Shown here piece after piece: positions 1 through 12,000 of a DNA stretch of 64,000 nucleotides. The position numbers and the translations under genes are program-made. Under the pieces are notes generated by a model, which saw only the letters and a program-made list of their open reading frames with translations, had not been told where the DNA came from and made no database searches. The stretch lies in assembly GCF_031755915.1 (NCBI RefSeq), contig NC_083379.1, positions 1,251,001-1,315,000 of the forward strand, in the 5' to 3' direction. Position 1 is the stretch's first letter; each line of letters starts with the position of its first letter. This DNA is from Ziziphus jujuba (lineage: Eukaryota > Streptophyta > Magnoliopsida > Rosales > Rhamnaceae).

Positions 1-2714
1 GTTAATTCATCTTATTAACTTATAAAAAAATTAATTAATCAGTTAATTAATTAAATTGAAAAGAAAACAAAACCTTATGGCAGATTTGGCTGTACCTTCT
101 TGTCACCAAAATTCTATCCATCGAATGGTTGAAGATCACAGCAAACCTTTGCGGACCCACATGTCAACACAAAGCGACACATGTTTCAAATGATTTGATA
201 TCAGATACAGAACCTTTTCCATTAACACAGAATGAAAAAATAATATACAAAATTTTTCTACATAACAAAAAAAAAAATTTGAAAATAAAATAAATTAAAA
301 AAATAAGAAAATCATGTGAGAGGTGATGATGAAGTAATAATATAAAAATTCGGTAGCGAACGTGAGGAATGATTCGTTTCAGTGAACACAAACACTCTCC
401 AATATTACTTTTTAAACATAGTTTTGACCGTGGACTAAATCTTTGGGGCATTCAATTATGAAAGCCAGCCAATTTCTTACTATATTTTATTTTCAATTTT
501 CATTATTATCTCTTACTGTAAAAGAGGTTTGAAAAAGAAAAATAAAAAATCAAATGCAAACAGACTCCCGCCGAACTCTCTGCCAATCTGCTTTTTTTTT
601 TTTCTACTTTTAAATTTTGTTGTGCTGGCTTTGAAGTTTTCTCAACCTTCACTTATACCCTTTTGTATACATGCTTTATGGGTATGCCTTTAATTGGTTT
701 GCCAAGTCCAAAAGCAAATTTTTTTTTCTCCAAAAAAATATTACTCTTATCCGGGTTTTGAGACCTTTTGCTAGCATTTTGTCTGCCCACCTTGTTAATA
801 AATTATAATTTTTAATTATAAAACTAGAATATATTAATTTTTGTGATATCATGTGGACTTTGCTTGCCCTGCAGATTGGTTTGGGTAGTTGGTGTTGTCC
901 CTCACTCACTATGAGACAACTTCTATTAAACATTTTGGGGGGACTTAATGACCGAGGGGTCCGGAGAAGAGCTCGCAAATTGGCAGCTATTTGGGTGGAG
1001 AGGTTAAATATCCACTTTGCTTTTGTATTACCTAATCCTCTCTCACCCTTTTCGGCCAATGTGGGGTTGGGTTGATTTATGGGTTGCCAGAAAAGCCTAG
1101 AAATAAGTGGGATTAAACATGTTTATAAAGTATTGAAATGGGCCTAGTAAAAATGGCAAAAAGAAAAAGAAAAAGAAAAAAAAAATCATATAGAACTTTT
1201 GTTATCATGATTTTTTTAGACTTCCATGTTAAATAAAACCTTAAAGATTTATGTTTAAAAAATTGTAGCAAATTTAATTAAATGAATCCAAAAGCTATAT
1301 GAGAAATACTGAAACCGAAACATATGAGAATTTTAAAATAAAAACTTCTTTATAATATTTAAACAAAAAAACAATATATATACAATCCAATTAAACAAAT
1401 CCAAAAGCTATAAAGATGGTATTATATACATAAAAACTCATACGAGACTTACTTTGATTTTCATTAATATTGCCTTTGTGTAAGAAATATATATATAAGG
1501 TTAGAGGTATGTACAGCATATATCAACAACTTTCAAACTCAACCAAAAGTAGGTGGGATATTTGTATACGCTAGCTGTTGTATATAAATATTTACTACGG
1601 CATATATAGAGTCGAATCTCTTGGTCTGCCATCGTTGTTTGTTTCTTATTTTGGCAAATCTTAAATTCCTTTTTTATTCCACTATATGTCCATTCTGTGG
1701 GGCTATTACGTATAAAATTGATATACGTAACAATGATTGAACAATAATGACATAGACGTATATATATCCATTTGTGGTAACTATCCGTCTTAATCAACCA
1801 CTTATAATTTGGTTTTGCCACGTAGTTTCAGAATGTTCTAATTATGGTTTGGTTTGGTAGTTTAGCGAAAAGACAAACTAATTAATTGTGCAAAATCCTA
1901 ATGATTTATGCAAGATTTTGCATGATTTTTTGGCCATGAAAGTAATTGACGAAATTGTAAATGAGGTGGTAATTGTTAATTGTAGAAAAATAAAATACTT
2001 AACACGCCCTTCCCTTCAGAGTGACAGAGTATAAATTTTTGTTACCATTTATTTGCAAAATTGAAAACAACTTTTACTTTTCTTTTTCCTTTTATATAGG
2101 ATTAGAATATATTTAAAATTAAAAAGAAAGAAACTTCATTAAACATAGTCAAATCCAAGATATGAAAATGTATTTTCAATAATTTTAATAAACCCGATTT
2201 TACAAAATTTGGTAAATAATTTAAAAATATTTTAATATTTATCTTTTTATATAACCACTTGAAATTGTATATATGTCCTTTATATATACAAACGAATAGA
2301 TATTGGAACTCGCACAATATAATTCGTATTATATTGCGTCAATATATATTGAATATGTTGTGTCTATTTTTGGAAATGAAAACTGAAGTTCACGTACGTG
2401 GGACATGGGATTTATTCTGTTTTCAAATTTTAATAATGAGACAATCGTTAGAGTTTTCTTTCACATGAATATATATCTCCAATTATATATAATTGTTTTA
2501 AGAAAATAATTGCTCTATTATAGTTTTAATCATATGTAATAGTTAAGTTATTTGTCTCATAGAATAAAAGTATTTCAAATCTTGCACCAACAAACAAAGA
2601 GATTTCCAATTGGATTAATTTATGCTTTTATATATGCATTTTTAAATATCAGATAGACGAAATATAAGAGTTACATAAAAAGCTAGGAACAAAAAATATA
2701 TATATCATCATGCG

Positions 2715-2745
2715 CAGCTATGGAGCTATGGATAGCTCATAGCTG
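2715..2745. repeat. Imperfect inverted repeat (hairpin)
   Basis: The arm CAGCTATGGAGCTAT is followed by GG and then ATAGCTCATAGCTG, which is its reverse complement apart from one bulged base. The surrounding TGC...GCA extends the stem a little. It would fold as a stem of about 14-15 bp with a very short loop. It is shorter than usual plant miRNA precursors and matches no miRNA family I know. Confidence 0.6.
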
Positions 2746-2923
2746 TGGCATAATCTGGGTGCTACATACATGTACACAATCCTGCCACGAATATATACAA
2801 ATATATAATAATGACATTAATGACAAACCTATGTATGACATGCATGCAAGAGGATGTTGGCATCTTTCATGTCGAGCTGATACGTGTACAAATATATGAA
2901 AAAGTAATAAATATAAGAAAGCA

Positions 2924-2933
2924 CACGTGTCGG
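2924..2933. promoter_or_regulatory. Overlapping G-box and auxin response element
   Basis: CACGTG (G-box core, bound by bZIP/bHLH factors) overlaps TGTCGG (the high-affinity ARF binding core) in the string CACGTGTCGG. It lies about 2.5 kb upstream of the PLT5-like start codon. PLT/AIL genes are known auxin/ARF targets, so the site is suggestive, but single hexamers are common by chance. Confidence 0.25.
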
Positions 2934-4741
2934 GAGAGTGACATGCATGCATGTGAACGCCATTAGCAAATCTATCGTCTATAGTCTCTCTGCGAAGCCT
3001 TGGATGCTGTTCAGGTCTTATACCCAATTGCCATTAACCATTGACCCCTCGCTTTTCCATTTCTACTTCCTCCAACGCTCCTACTTGCTCTACTCGTCAA
3101 TTCTCTCTCTCTCGACATACATATATAGATATATATATATATATATACATATGTGTCAAAATATGTATGAATTTAGTAATATTGATTTATACCTAATTAA
3201 ATTTGAGTACTTGTGCGAGTATTGATTTTTTGCATAACAATCCATATATTAGACCAAACTGTAATGTGATCATATCAGTCTATTATACATTGAAATATAG
3301 TTTTTGAATGGATAGTCATATATATTTTTTATTTCTCTACCACAAGACTGATTTGGTCATCATCAAATAGATCATGGTGAGAGATTTTTACATAATATTG
3401 GCCTCCGATCAAGACCAGATCGGGTTGCTTATGCTACAAAATAAAAGCGAAAGTTTATCATGAATCATACCTACGTCGGCCAAGGCAGCTTTATTTGATC
3501 ATAGAAAATGGTATGCAAAAGAAATATATGAATTTATATATATTGTAAAAATAAATATATTTATATATATATATATATATTTTTTTTTTTTTTGATCACT
3601 TCAATATGAGAATTGAAATTTAAAATTATTATTTGAATAACAACCATTTTGTCATTTGATTGTTCCAATAAAATATATATACAGTATTTAAACTAATATG
3701 TAAAATTACCAAAAAAAAAAACTATGGAAGAAATGAATGTATATTGATGTGGGATGACTACGTTTATTAGATGTAACCGAAGATGGTTCAATACTTGTCT
3801 AGGTACTTCGTATTTATATTTATATCCTTTTATGGTTGAAGTTGTCCCACTATTCATAAATGTAAATACCATATATCATATTAGTTGTCACATAAAAAAA
3901 AAATTCAATCAATTACTTCTTACAATTGAATTAACCTTTAATAATAATAATTAATATTAGATCCCATATAAATTTTATGGGTTGCATATATTAGATGTGA
4001 TATGTGTGGAGTATATAAGTTTTATTTTTTAAAAAAAAAATAATTATATGTGTGGACACATATGAACTACATAGAAATTGTATTTCATAAATTCCTTAGA
4101 AATCGTTATCATATCAACTATGTATATCAATGTTGTTAGAAATTTTCCATCCAAAGGGTCGTAAATTTGAAAGATAGCATTCGTGTTGCATATGTTAATA
4201 TAGTTTTCCATAGATTTAATTGACTTATATGAATGGGGTTAATTGCCGGGACCATAGCTTGTTGAAAGTGAGGAAATAGCTTTGACTACTACATGTATAA
4301 CCATGCCTGTCTCTTTGAACGAATTAATGGGATGATAATTAATTATTTATTTACGAAGTTTGTAATCTATATATGCAATATAAAAAATAAAAAAAAAAGT
4401 ATATATGTGCGTGTATGCAATTTATGTTTCACCTTAAATTACCAAGTCTTGAAGGTTTAAAGGCAGAAACACATAGGTACGAGTTGGCTTGTACATAAGC
4501 TGCATAATTCAGAGGCATGTATTTCTGTATTCAATTATACTTGTTTTATTTTTGTTGGATAAAAAATAGACGAAGAAAGGGTAGGAGAAGATGGAGAGAT
4601 GGGAATTGTATTGTAGTGGAGAGAAGGGGTGTGAAAAAAAAAAAAAAAAAAAAGTAAAAAAGGGACAAAAGGAGAAGACACGCGGCAGGCGTAGGGACCA
4701 ATTGAAATCATTTAAAAGAAACTCCTACTTATGGGTCACCG

Positions 4742-5446
4742 TGTCTCCTCTCTCTCCTTCTTGCTTCCCCACTTTCATACACATCATACTCTTCCTTCTC
4801 TCTTTTTTTTTTTTTTTTTTGAAATCAATTTACAAATTTATACACACGCACACACCTAGCCAGCTTGCTCTTAATAATGATTTATTATTTCTATCTTTCT
4901 TCGGTCAAGAGATGAGATAAGAGAGAGAGACACACAAATACACAAAAGCACACCGCTTGGTCATCCCATAAAAAGCTTCCACTTTGCTTTCCTTCTTCTC
5001 TCTCTCCATTATTCATATTAATTTTATTTGTTTTGTAAAAGATAAAATAAAAAAAAATTAATAACCAAAATTTCTATCTCAGTGAAAGTACCTCGGTCAT
5101 CGTGCAAACCCTCTTTCTTTCTCTCTATCTCTCCCTCTCTCCTCTGGCGGTTTGATATAATCTCTTTTTCTCTTGCCCTCTTCTTCCCATCTCTACCTCT
5201 ATATCTGTGTCATCCTCTGAAAACTCCCTTACCTCTTCATCCACACTCTCTTCCTTATTTTACCTCCTTACCCATTTCTCTTTCACGTTCACTTCTTATC
5301 TCTCTACTACTCAGTTAGTTCTTAAACTTTTTTTTTTTTTTTAATCATCGGAAATAATATTATCCTTGGTTTCGCTATTTCCAAAGACCCACATCTCTTT
5401 CACGCTCACCGACGACACAAATACAGAGAAAAAAAAAGAAAAGAAA
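4742..5446 (+). promoter_or_regulatory. Proximal promoter and 5' leader of PLT5-like gene
   Basis: This pyrimidine-rich stretch precedes the PLT5-like start codon, with dense CT runs at 4741-4800 and 5080-5320. TGTCTC occurs at 4742-4747 and its complement GAGACA at 4927-4932; both are canonical AuxRE hexamers. Scanning the + strand from the ATG at 4912 to the start codon at 5447, I find no other ATG, so about 530 bases are free of upstream starts. This fits a long CT-rich untranslated leader. The transcription start cannot be placed from sequence. Confidence 0.5.
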
Positions 5447-8400
5447 ATGGATTCTTCTTCTTCATCATCTCCTCAGAACTGGCTGGCTTTCTCTCTTTCC
5501 AACCACCCCCACTTGCACTCTCATCCTCAACACCACCATCTCTCTCTCTTCGAGGCCTTTACTTCTTCCAACCCAGGTTTCTCTCTCTCTTATTCTCTCT
5601 CTTTTTTCTCTCTTTTTATTTTTGAATATTTTTTTTGAATATTTGGTGTTGGTATTGTAGCTAGTGTGGTTGATACAGGTTCTCGTGAAGGAGATGCATC
5701 AGCTGGTGGTGCAACCGACATGGTCATATTCACCGCTGCTGGCGGCGGCGGTGGTCCGAAGCTCGAAGACTTTCTCGGCGGTTGCGGTGGTGGTGGTTCT
5801 ACAACTACTGCCACCACCACCAGCGCCGCCACACCGACACTGACTCAATTTTCAACTGAAACCACCGCCATAGCTGCTTTGCCAGACTCATCGGAGATTT
5901 ACGACTCGGAGCTTAAAACGATTGCCGCTAGCTTCCTTCGCGGTTACTCCTCCTCCTCCTCCAATGAACACACTGAAACCGGCCGGAATCAGCTTCCGGT
6001 TGTCCCTGTCGAACCCACCTCCAAGAAGACCGTCGACACCTTCGGCCAACGCACTTCTATTTACCGCGGCGTTACACGGTAAAGGGCTAAATTCCCTCTA
6101 TTTTTTAATTATTTATTAACGTTTTCAAAGTTAAGATAAAATTGGTTTCAAATGGTTTATATATATTTTTTATTGTTTATGATTTTGTAGGCATAGATGG
6201 ACGGGTAGATACGAAGCTCACTTGTGGGATAACAGCTGCAGAAGAGAAGGTCAAAGTAGGAAAGGAAGACAAGGTGTGATTTTTTCTTCTAATTAATTTC
6301 CATTAAAATTTTGTTTTTATTTTATTTTTATAACTTGGAAGCGAAGTGATTCTAACGTGCGCCTCTGGTGTATAGTGCTTTAACCGGGTCCAGTAGATCT
6401 ATTTCTGAAACGACTGTGAATGATATGGTCCTCTCACTGTGAGAAGAGGCAGTGAGAGTCTCTGTGACCGGAATAAATGGGAGTTAAAAATATATATATA
6501 TATATATATATATTAAAAATAATGTATTTTTCCGGGTGCAAATCCCAATAAGTTAAGAACAATGGATTTTATACATATATATATATATACATACGTATCC
6601 AAGGGCTCAGATTTGATCATCATTTGAGGGGTTTTTTAAAGCAGTAGGCGCGCGTTAGATTTGGAATATTTGACTATGCTAACGTGCGCATCCATATAAA
6701 CATGCGAAAATATGTTGAATGAAATAGAGAGATTCTGATGGATTGCTTTCTTTAATGTGGCATGTACATGGATCTTAATCATTTGCCGCCATGGATGGGA
6801 TTCATTCATAATCATCAGTTTATTTAGGTGAGTTTTTATTTCTATTTAATTATTTATTATTATTATTATTATTTTGTTTTTTGGTTGTCTCTTCCATAAA
6901 CCCATTTCCTCTGAAACATACTAATTAAAAATCATCATTTGCTTTGACTGTAGCGCAATGTTTAAGAATCTTCTTTCATCATAAGTAGTTGTAGTACTGC
7001 AACATCAATTTTAGATTGATTACTGTATAGATTTTGTTTACTGTCTCTCTGAATATTATTCTACGCATGAATGCATCATCATTCCTGCTTCCAAGATTCT
7101 ATTTTTAGATTCTTAAGTCCGGAAAATTAATTTATATATATATATATACATATATATTTATATTTTTATATTTTTCTTGGGCAAATTATTAGGTGGGTAT
7201 GATAAAGAAGAGAAAGCAGCGAGAGCTTATGATCTTGCAGCTCTGAAGTACTGGGGTCCGACCACCACTACAAATTTTCCGGTATCATATTTTTATTATT
7301 ATTAATATATGTTTTGTGGTAGGGTTTTTGTTTTTATGTATATAATATATATATTTTTTGGATCTGACGATGAAAATAACTTGTGAAGGTTTCCAACTAT
7401 GAGAAAGAACTGGAAGAGATGAAGAACATGACTAGGCAGGAGTTTGTTGCGTCACTTCGAAGGTAAGAACCATTTTAGTATTTAAAATTTTATTTTTTTA
7501 GAGGGAAAAAAAAAAAAAACCATTTTCTTAGTGGATATTGACATTTATTTATTTATTTCGTTCTTGATCTTATACAGGAAAAGTAGTGGGTTTTCTAGGG
7601 GAGCTTCAATATACAGAGGGGTCACAAGGTATGCAAGGTTAATTATTTTCTTTTTTAATATAACTAAGCTTTTCTTCGGTATATATTAAAGTTAATTAAA
7701 AAGCAAAACTTTATGTTGAAAATTTTTTCCTTTGGTGGGTTTGTCTAACATTTCAGGCACCATCAACATGGCCGATGGCAGGCAAGAATAGGAAGGGTTG
7801 CAGGAAACAAAGATCTCTATCTTGGCACTTTCAGTGAGTTTTTTTCTTTTTTTTTTTTTCTAAAAAATTTTTACAATTTTTTCTCTTCCTTTATTATTAT
7901 TTTTTTTTTCAAGTTTTGCTAACGAGGACATAACTTTTGTTAATTAAAAAAAAAAAAATAAAGGCACTCAAGAAGAAGCAGCTGAGGCCTACGACATTGC
8001 AGCCATCAAGTTCAGAGGACTAAATGCAGTGACAAACTTCGACATGAGCCGTTACGACGTGAAGAGCATTGCCAGCAGCAACCTTCCCATCGGAGGAATG
8101 TCCGGAAAATCCAAGAACTCATCGGAATCCATCTCCGATAGCAAAAGCATTGACGGAAGCCGGTCGGTAACCGACGACCGCGACGGCCTCTCGTCGGCCT
8201 CGTCGGTGACTTTCGCTACCCAACCAACGTCATCAACTTTAAGCTTTGCCATACCAATTAAACAAGACCCTTCAGATTACTGGTCAAACATCTTTGGTTT
8301 CCACAACAGTGCCAAAAGCAACCCTAGTATTGCACCAACCTTGTTCCATAATGTTAATACCTCATCATCATCAGTCCCTTTCAACATGGATTTCTCAGCA

Positions 8401-8703
8401 GAAAGCAACAATGGTTTTTTCAACACTAGTGGTACTACTGGGTATGCTACTACTACTAGTACTACTACTACTCAGCAACATCAACATCAACATCAACAAC
8501 AACAACAACAAAGCAGTGTTAGCGTTAGTGGTAGTAGTGGTGGTAGTACAGTAGCAGCATTTTCAACACAGATTGCCTTGAATAGTAACAATGGTTATGA
8601 AACTTCTTCTGGATATGGAAGCTGGATTGGACCAACCCTTCATACATTCCAAACTCATGCTAAGCCCAACTTGTTTCAGACACCAATTTTTGGAATGGAA
8701 TAA
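5447..8703 (+). CDS. AIL5/PLT5: AP2-type transcription factor, AIL5/PLETHORA5-like
   Basis: Double-AP2-domain transcription factor of the AINTEGUMENTA-like/PLETHORA clade. These nuclear DNA-binding proteins control meristem identity, lateral-root spacing and organ growth downstream of auxin. Exons by hand: 5447-5576, 5661-6078, 6191-6273, 6819-6827, 7193-7281, 7389-7462, 7578-7628, 7757-7833, 7964-8703. They total 1671 nt and 556 aa, against about 558 aa for Arabidopsis AIL5. The N-terminus carries the clade motif [10 protein letters not shown] (residues ~12-21), then a His-rich patch, SLFEAF, a PKLEDFLGG motif and [16 protein letters not shown]2 domain 1 spans ~176-243 ([11 protein letters not shown]...), the linker ~244-277 and AP2 domain 2 ~278-336 ([18 protein letters not shown]). 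A Gln/His-rich stretch follows, and the end TPIFGME closely resembles AIL5 TPVFGLE. The 9-nt exon is a hallmark of this family. No miR172-complementary site was seen, as expected for this clade. Call to AIL5 rather than AIL6/7 rests on N- and C-terminal motifs recalled from the family. Confidence 0.93.
6819..6827 (+). other. 9-nt micro-exon of PLT5-like gene
   Basis: TTTATTTAG sits between an AG acceptor (ATCATCAG) and a strong GTGAGT donor. Spliced to the flanking exons it supplies the codons for Val-Tyr-Leu plus the first base of Gly, giving the expected GRQVYLGGYD of AP2 domain 1. Without it the domain would lose three residues while staying in frame. Introns on either side are about 545 and 365 nt. 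Such a micro-exon is known in AP2/ANT genes; automated gene callers often miss it. Confidence 0.92.
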
Positions 8704-9060
8704 GAGAGAGAGAGCTAAAGCAAAGAAAAAAGAGGATGGGAATCTGTGCAAAATGCGAAAAGAAAAGTGAAGCACAATTGTTTTGGAGGTTTTGCATGCA
8801 GGGAAGGGTCAACTTTTTTGTTGAATGGAGACTGACAGAAATCATAATTCACAGGACCAGAGAGCTGACACCCTTACTAACTTAAGTTTTTTTTTTTTTT
8901 TTTGGTTAAGAACATGGTTCTTTATCTTTATCTTCTATTTTTTTTTTCCCTTTCTTTTTTTATTTTCTTTTTCACTTTTCACTTTTTCTTTTTTTACTGA
9001 CATGATTTATAATGGGAAAGAAATCCTTTTGTAATCCTTTCATCTTGTTAGTATCAAATT
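8704..9060 (+). other. Probable 3' untranslated region of PLT5-like gene
   Basis: The sequence after the TAA stop begins with a GA run, then purine-rich and later T-rich sequence with no coding potential. Several T-rich tracts around 8886-8990 and 9100-9120 could belong to the polyadenylation region. The exact cleavage site cannot be fixed. Confidence 0.4.
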
Positions 9061-12000
9061 ATCAATGTGAAAAAAATGTTCCATGTTTATTTCTCTCTCC
9101 TTTTTTTTTTTTTTTTTTTGGGTTTGGAATTGGTTCAGTATATTATATATGTAAATAATAATATTTAGTAGTATTTTTTTTTTCTTTGATTATTTGTGTT
9201 ATGTATTTGTATTTTGTATATGAGCTAATACTGGTCAATCTTTTAGATTTCGTGAATATTCTAAATATAAAAATAATGGAGAATTATATAGTTTTTGTTT
9301 TTAATTGAAAATAATGATAATTAAGAGATGTAAAACATGAGGATCGAAGATCGCAAATGTACCTTCATGAAATTAGAGTGCGTTTATAGATTGTTACATT
9401 ATCAAAATAATGTGGGCCACGGGAAATTATTATGTGCTTTTTGAATATTGTTCCTGGCTTACATGTCTTGTACGGGCATCCATTATTTAAACCTAAAAAA
9501 ATAATAAATGTATTAATTATTTTGTGTTTGTTTAATTTCTATGCCCTGTTAAAATTAAGGACTTAAAGAGGGAAAAATAAAAAAAATAAAAACTTGCACA
9601 ACTTCATTATAGGTGGGCTGGAATCTGTAATTGCTAATTTGAAAGCAATACTTTGACTTTATGCTTCTGTGGAACGTACTATCTATCAAATATCATACAT
9701 CAGTGCTAATGAGTTTGATTAGTAACGTCCGCAGAATATTAAACTCCTTAATGTGTTTGTTTAATTTTAATTTTTAATATTTCACATAGATATAAACTCA
9801 TTTTGTTTGAATGAGGATTTTGGAATTCAGGAAATTGATTTCTAAAAGTAATTGAAAGTATTACATATATATATATATATATTTTTTTTTTTTTTGCTTC
9901 CAAGTATTAGAAAGTCTTTGCACAAATTAATACATTAAAGAAAAAGCAGCAGAAAATCTTGGAGAGCGTTAAGTCCAACATTTAGTCAAGTATAATCGAT
10001 GTTCATATTTTATTTGGTACAAATAAAATATGCAAGGTTATATGTGAGTACATATCCATGAGGTAATTTGACCTATATAGTTGTAGGAAGCTTGCCTAGT
10101 GATGGGGTTTTTGACAGGAAGGAAGTGACAGAAAGTGAGCTAACTTCCTCATGTGGCGCAGCCTAGTGGTCTTATGGTTTGGGGACATTACCTGAACTCT
10201 ACCGTGTATTAGAAATCAGATTACATCTCTCACTCACCGACTCAGAAAAATATCTAAGGGACATGCAACAATCTCCAATTGGCTGATTTGAAAGTCAAAA
10301 GACCTCCAAATACATCAGCTCGTTGTCTCTCTTGTACTTGGCTAGTTAGGCTTAATAGGATGAGTGAAGTGGCTCTAATGGTATGCCCTTTGAATCAACA
10401 TTTTTTAAAGTTATAGTTTCAAATCAAAATCAAGTTTCTCTCTCCTTTTAGATTTGTGATCCTACATTTTTTACTTTGGGATTTGTTTGAGACTAGCAAG
10501 TCTAATGCTTGACTTGTGTTACTGCTGATTTAGACGTTAGAGAAACTTGACAAACACCACGCCAATGCTAAATCTCATTGTGATCTTCTTTTAGGTGTCG
10601 TATGAACAATAAAAAAAAAAAAAAACCCTTTTTTATTACAAAAGAAACTTGTAGCTACCAAGTTGGCAGGGTTTAATTACTTCTCAGTTTGTCCATAGCA
10701 AATATCAATATTTTGGCAGACGTTATGTATATATAATGTGCATATAAATTACTTATTGGGTTTCACTGTAAAATTTATATTAAGTGCTTAATGTTTTATC
10801 ATCGACATTCATCCATTTATAATTTGCTCAATAGAGTCCAATATATGATTTATAGTAGTGTTCATTTATAATAATATTTATATATACACAATAATAAATG
10901 CTTATTCAACATGAAAATTAAGTGACAAAACCATATCGATAGTAGGATTAGGTTATTAATTTATCTGTTCAATGATGATATGATGTATGTGCCTTTTAAT
11001 ATTAATTATCTAACATATATATAACATAAAACACATACACATCTTTTCATCGAAAAAAAAAAAAAAAGAAAAGAAAAAAACCACATTTACATCTGTATAA
11101 ATGCAAGCTTGATTTGAGGGTGTAGCATAAAAAGTTTTGCTGAAATTGTTTAGGCTCGTATTCAAAGCAAAAAAGGCATTCTAAGCTCTTGATTAAGAGG
11201 GGGTCCGTGGCTTGACCCAAAAAAGTACAAAGAAAAACGAAAAGTGAGATAACAAACTTTAACACAAGACAATAATATACAATAGGACAAACATCAAAAC
11301 CCATCTATCTTATAAATGCGAAATGTATTGCTTTTTGAAGTGAGATTCAAATTTTTTTTTTTCATATAACCCCAAAAAAAAAAAAAAAACTGTCTTTTCT
11401 TGTCTCTTATATCCCTCTTTATAGATGATGGCTGTCCTTTGTACCTTTCGGCGCCTATTAGATCCTCGCCCCACCACCATCACTGTATAGTTTTATAGAC
11501 AAATAAATTATATTATGTATGCCTTCTTCTTTGACCACTGTTTTGACCCTTTCTTCCTTTATCTCCTCTAATTTCATTTTTTTGGAGCCATGGCTGTCAT
11601 GTGAAACCCCTCTCACTAACTCTTCTTTCAAGCCGTCGATTGGGTAAGCTTTTTCATTGGGATCTCTGCGCTTGGGACAAAATGTTCTATTGCATTTTAT
11701 GATTAATTGATTCAAGAGCAGTCTCAAATTAACTATGTTTCCTTTTCTTCTTCTTCTTTTTTTTCCCCCTGTACTTGTGCTAAATGATTTTTCACTTCTA
11801 TTTCCTCTAATTAAACTCATTAAGCGTACTGGCCTAATTGATTTGCCTTTTCAAATTTGATTTGATTAGAATTTTCTTTAGTATGATACCGTTTAAAATG
11901 TTTGTCAAGTAACAATTAAGAAGAAAACACCAAATTTTGTTAACCAAACAAGGTAAAAAAATTATTTACGATTGAAAAATTAGGGGTTTGTAACATCGAA

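Larger units (their letters stand above)
1..4741. other. Intergenic region upstream of PLT5-like gene
   Basis: AT-rich non-coding sequence. The open frames here are short, low in complexity and match no protein I know. It holds several (TA)n tracts, for example around 3120-3150 and 3560-3580, poly-A/T runs, a small hairpin at 2715-2745 and a G-box/auxin-element pair near 2924. The 3' part may act as distal promoter for the PLT5-like gene, but that is inference only. Confidence 0.6.

Noticed and set aside
5590..5832. Minus-strand Pro/Val-rich frame within PLT5
   Set aside because: It is the antisense of Gly/Thr-rich codons in PLT5 exon 2.
10126..10140. miR156-like string TGACAGAAAGTGAGC
   Set aside because: It lacks several bases of the mature miR156 sequence and no complementary star strand forms a precursor-sized hairpin nearby.
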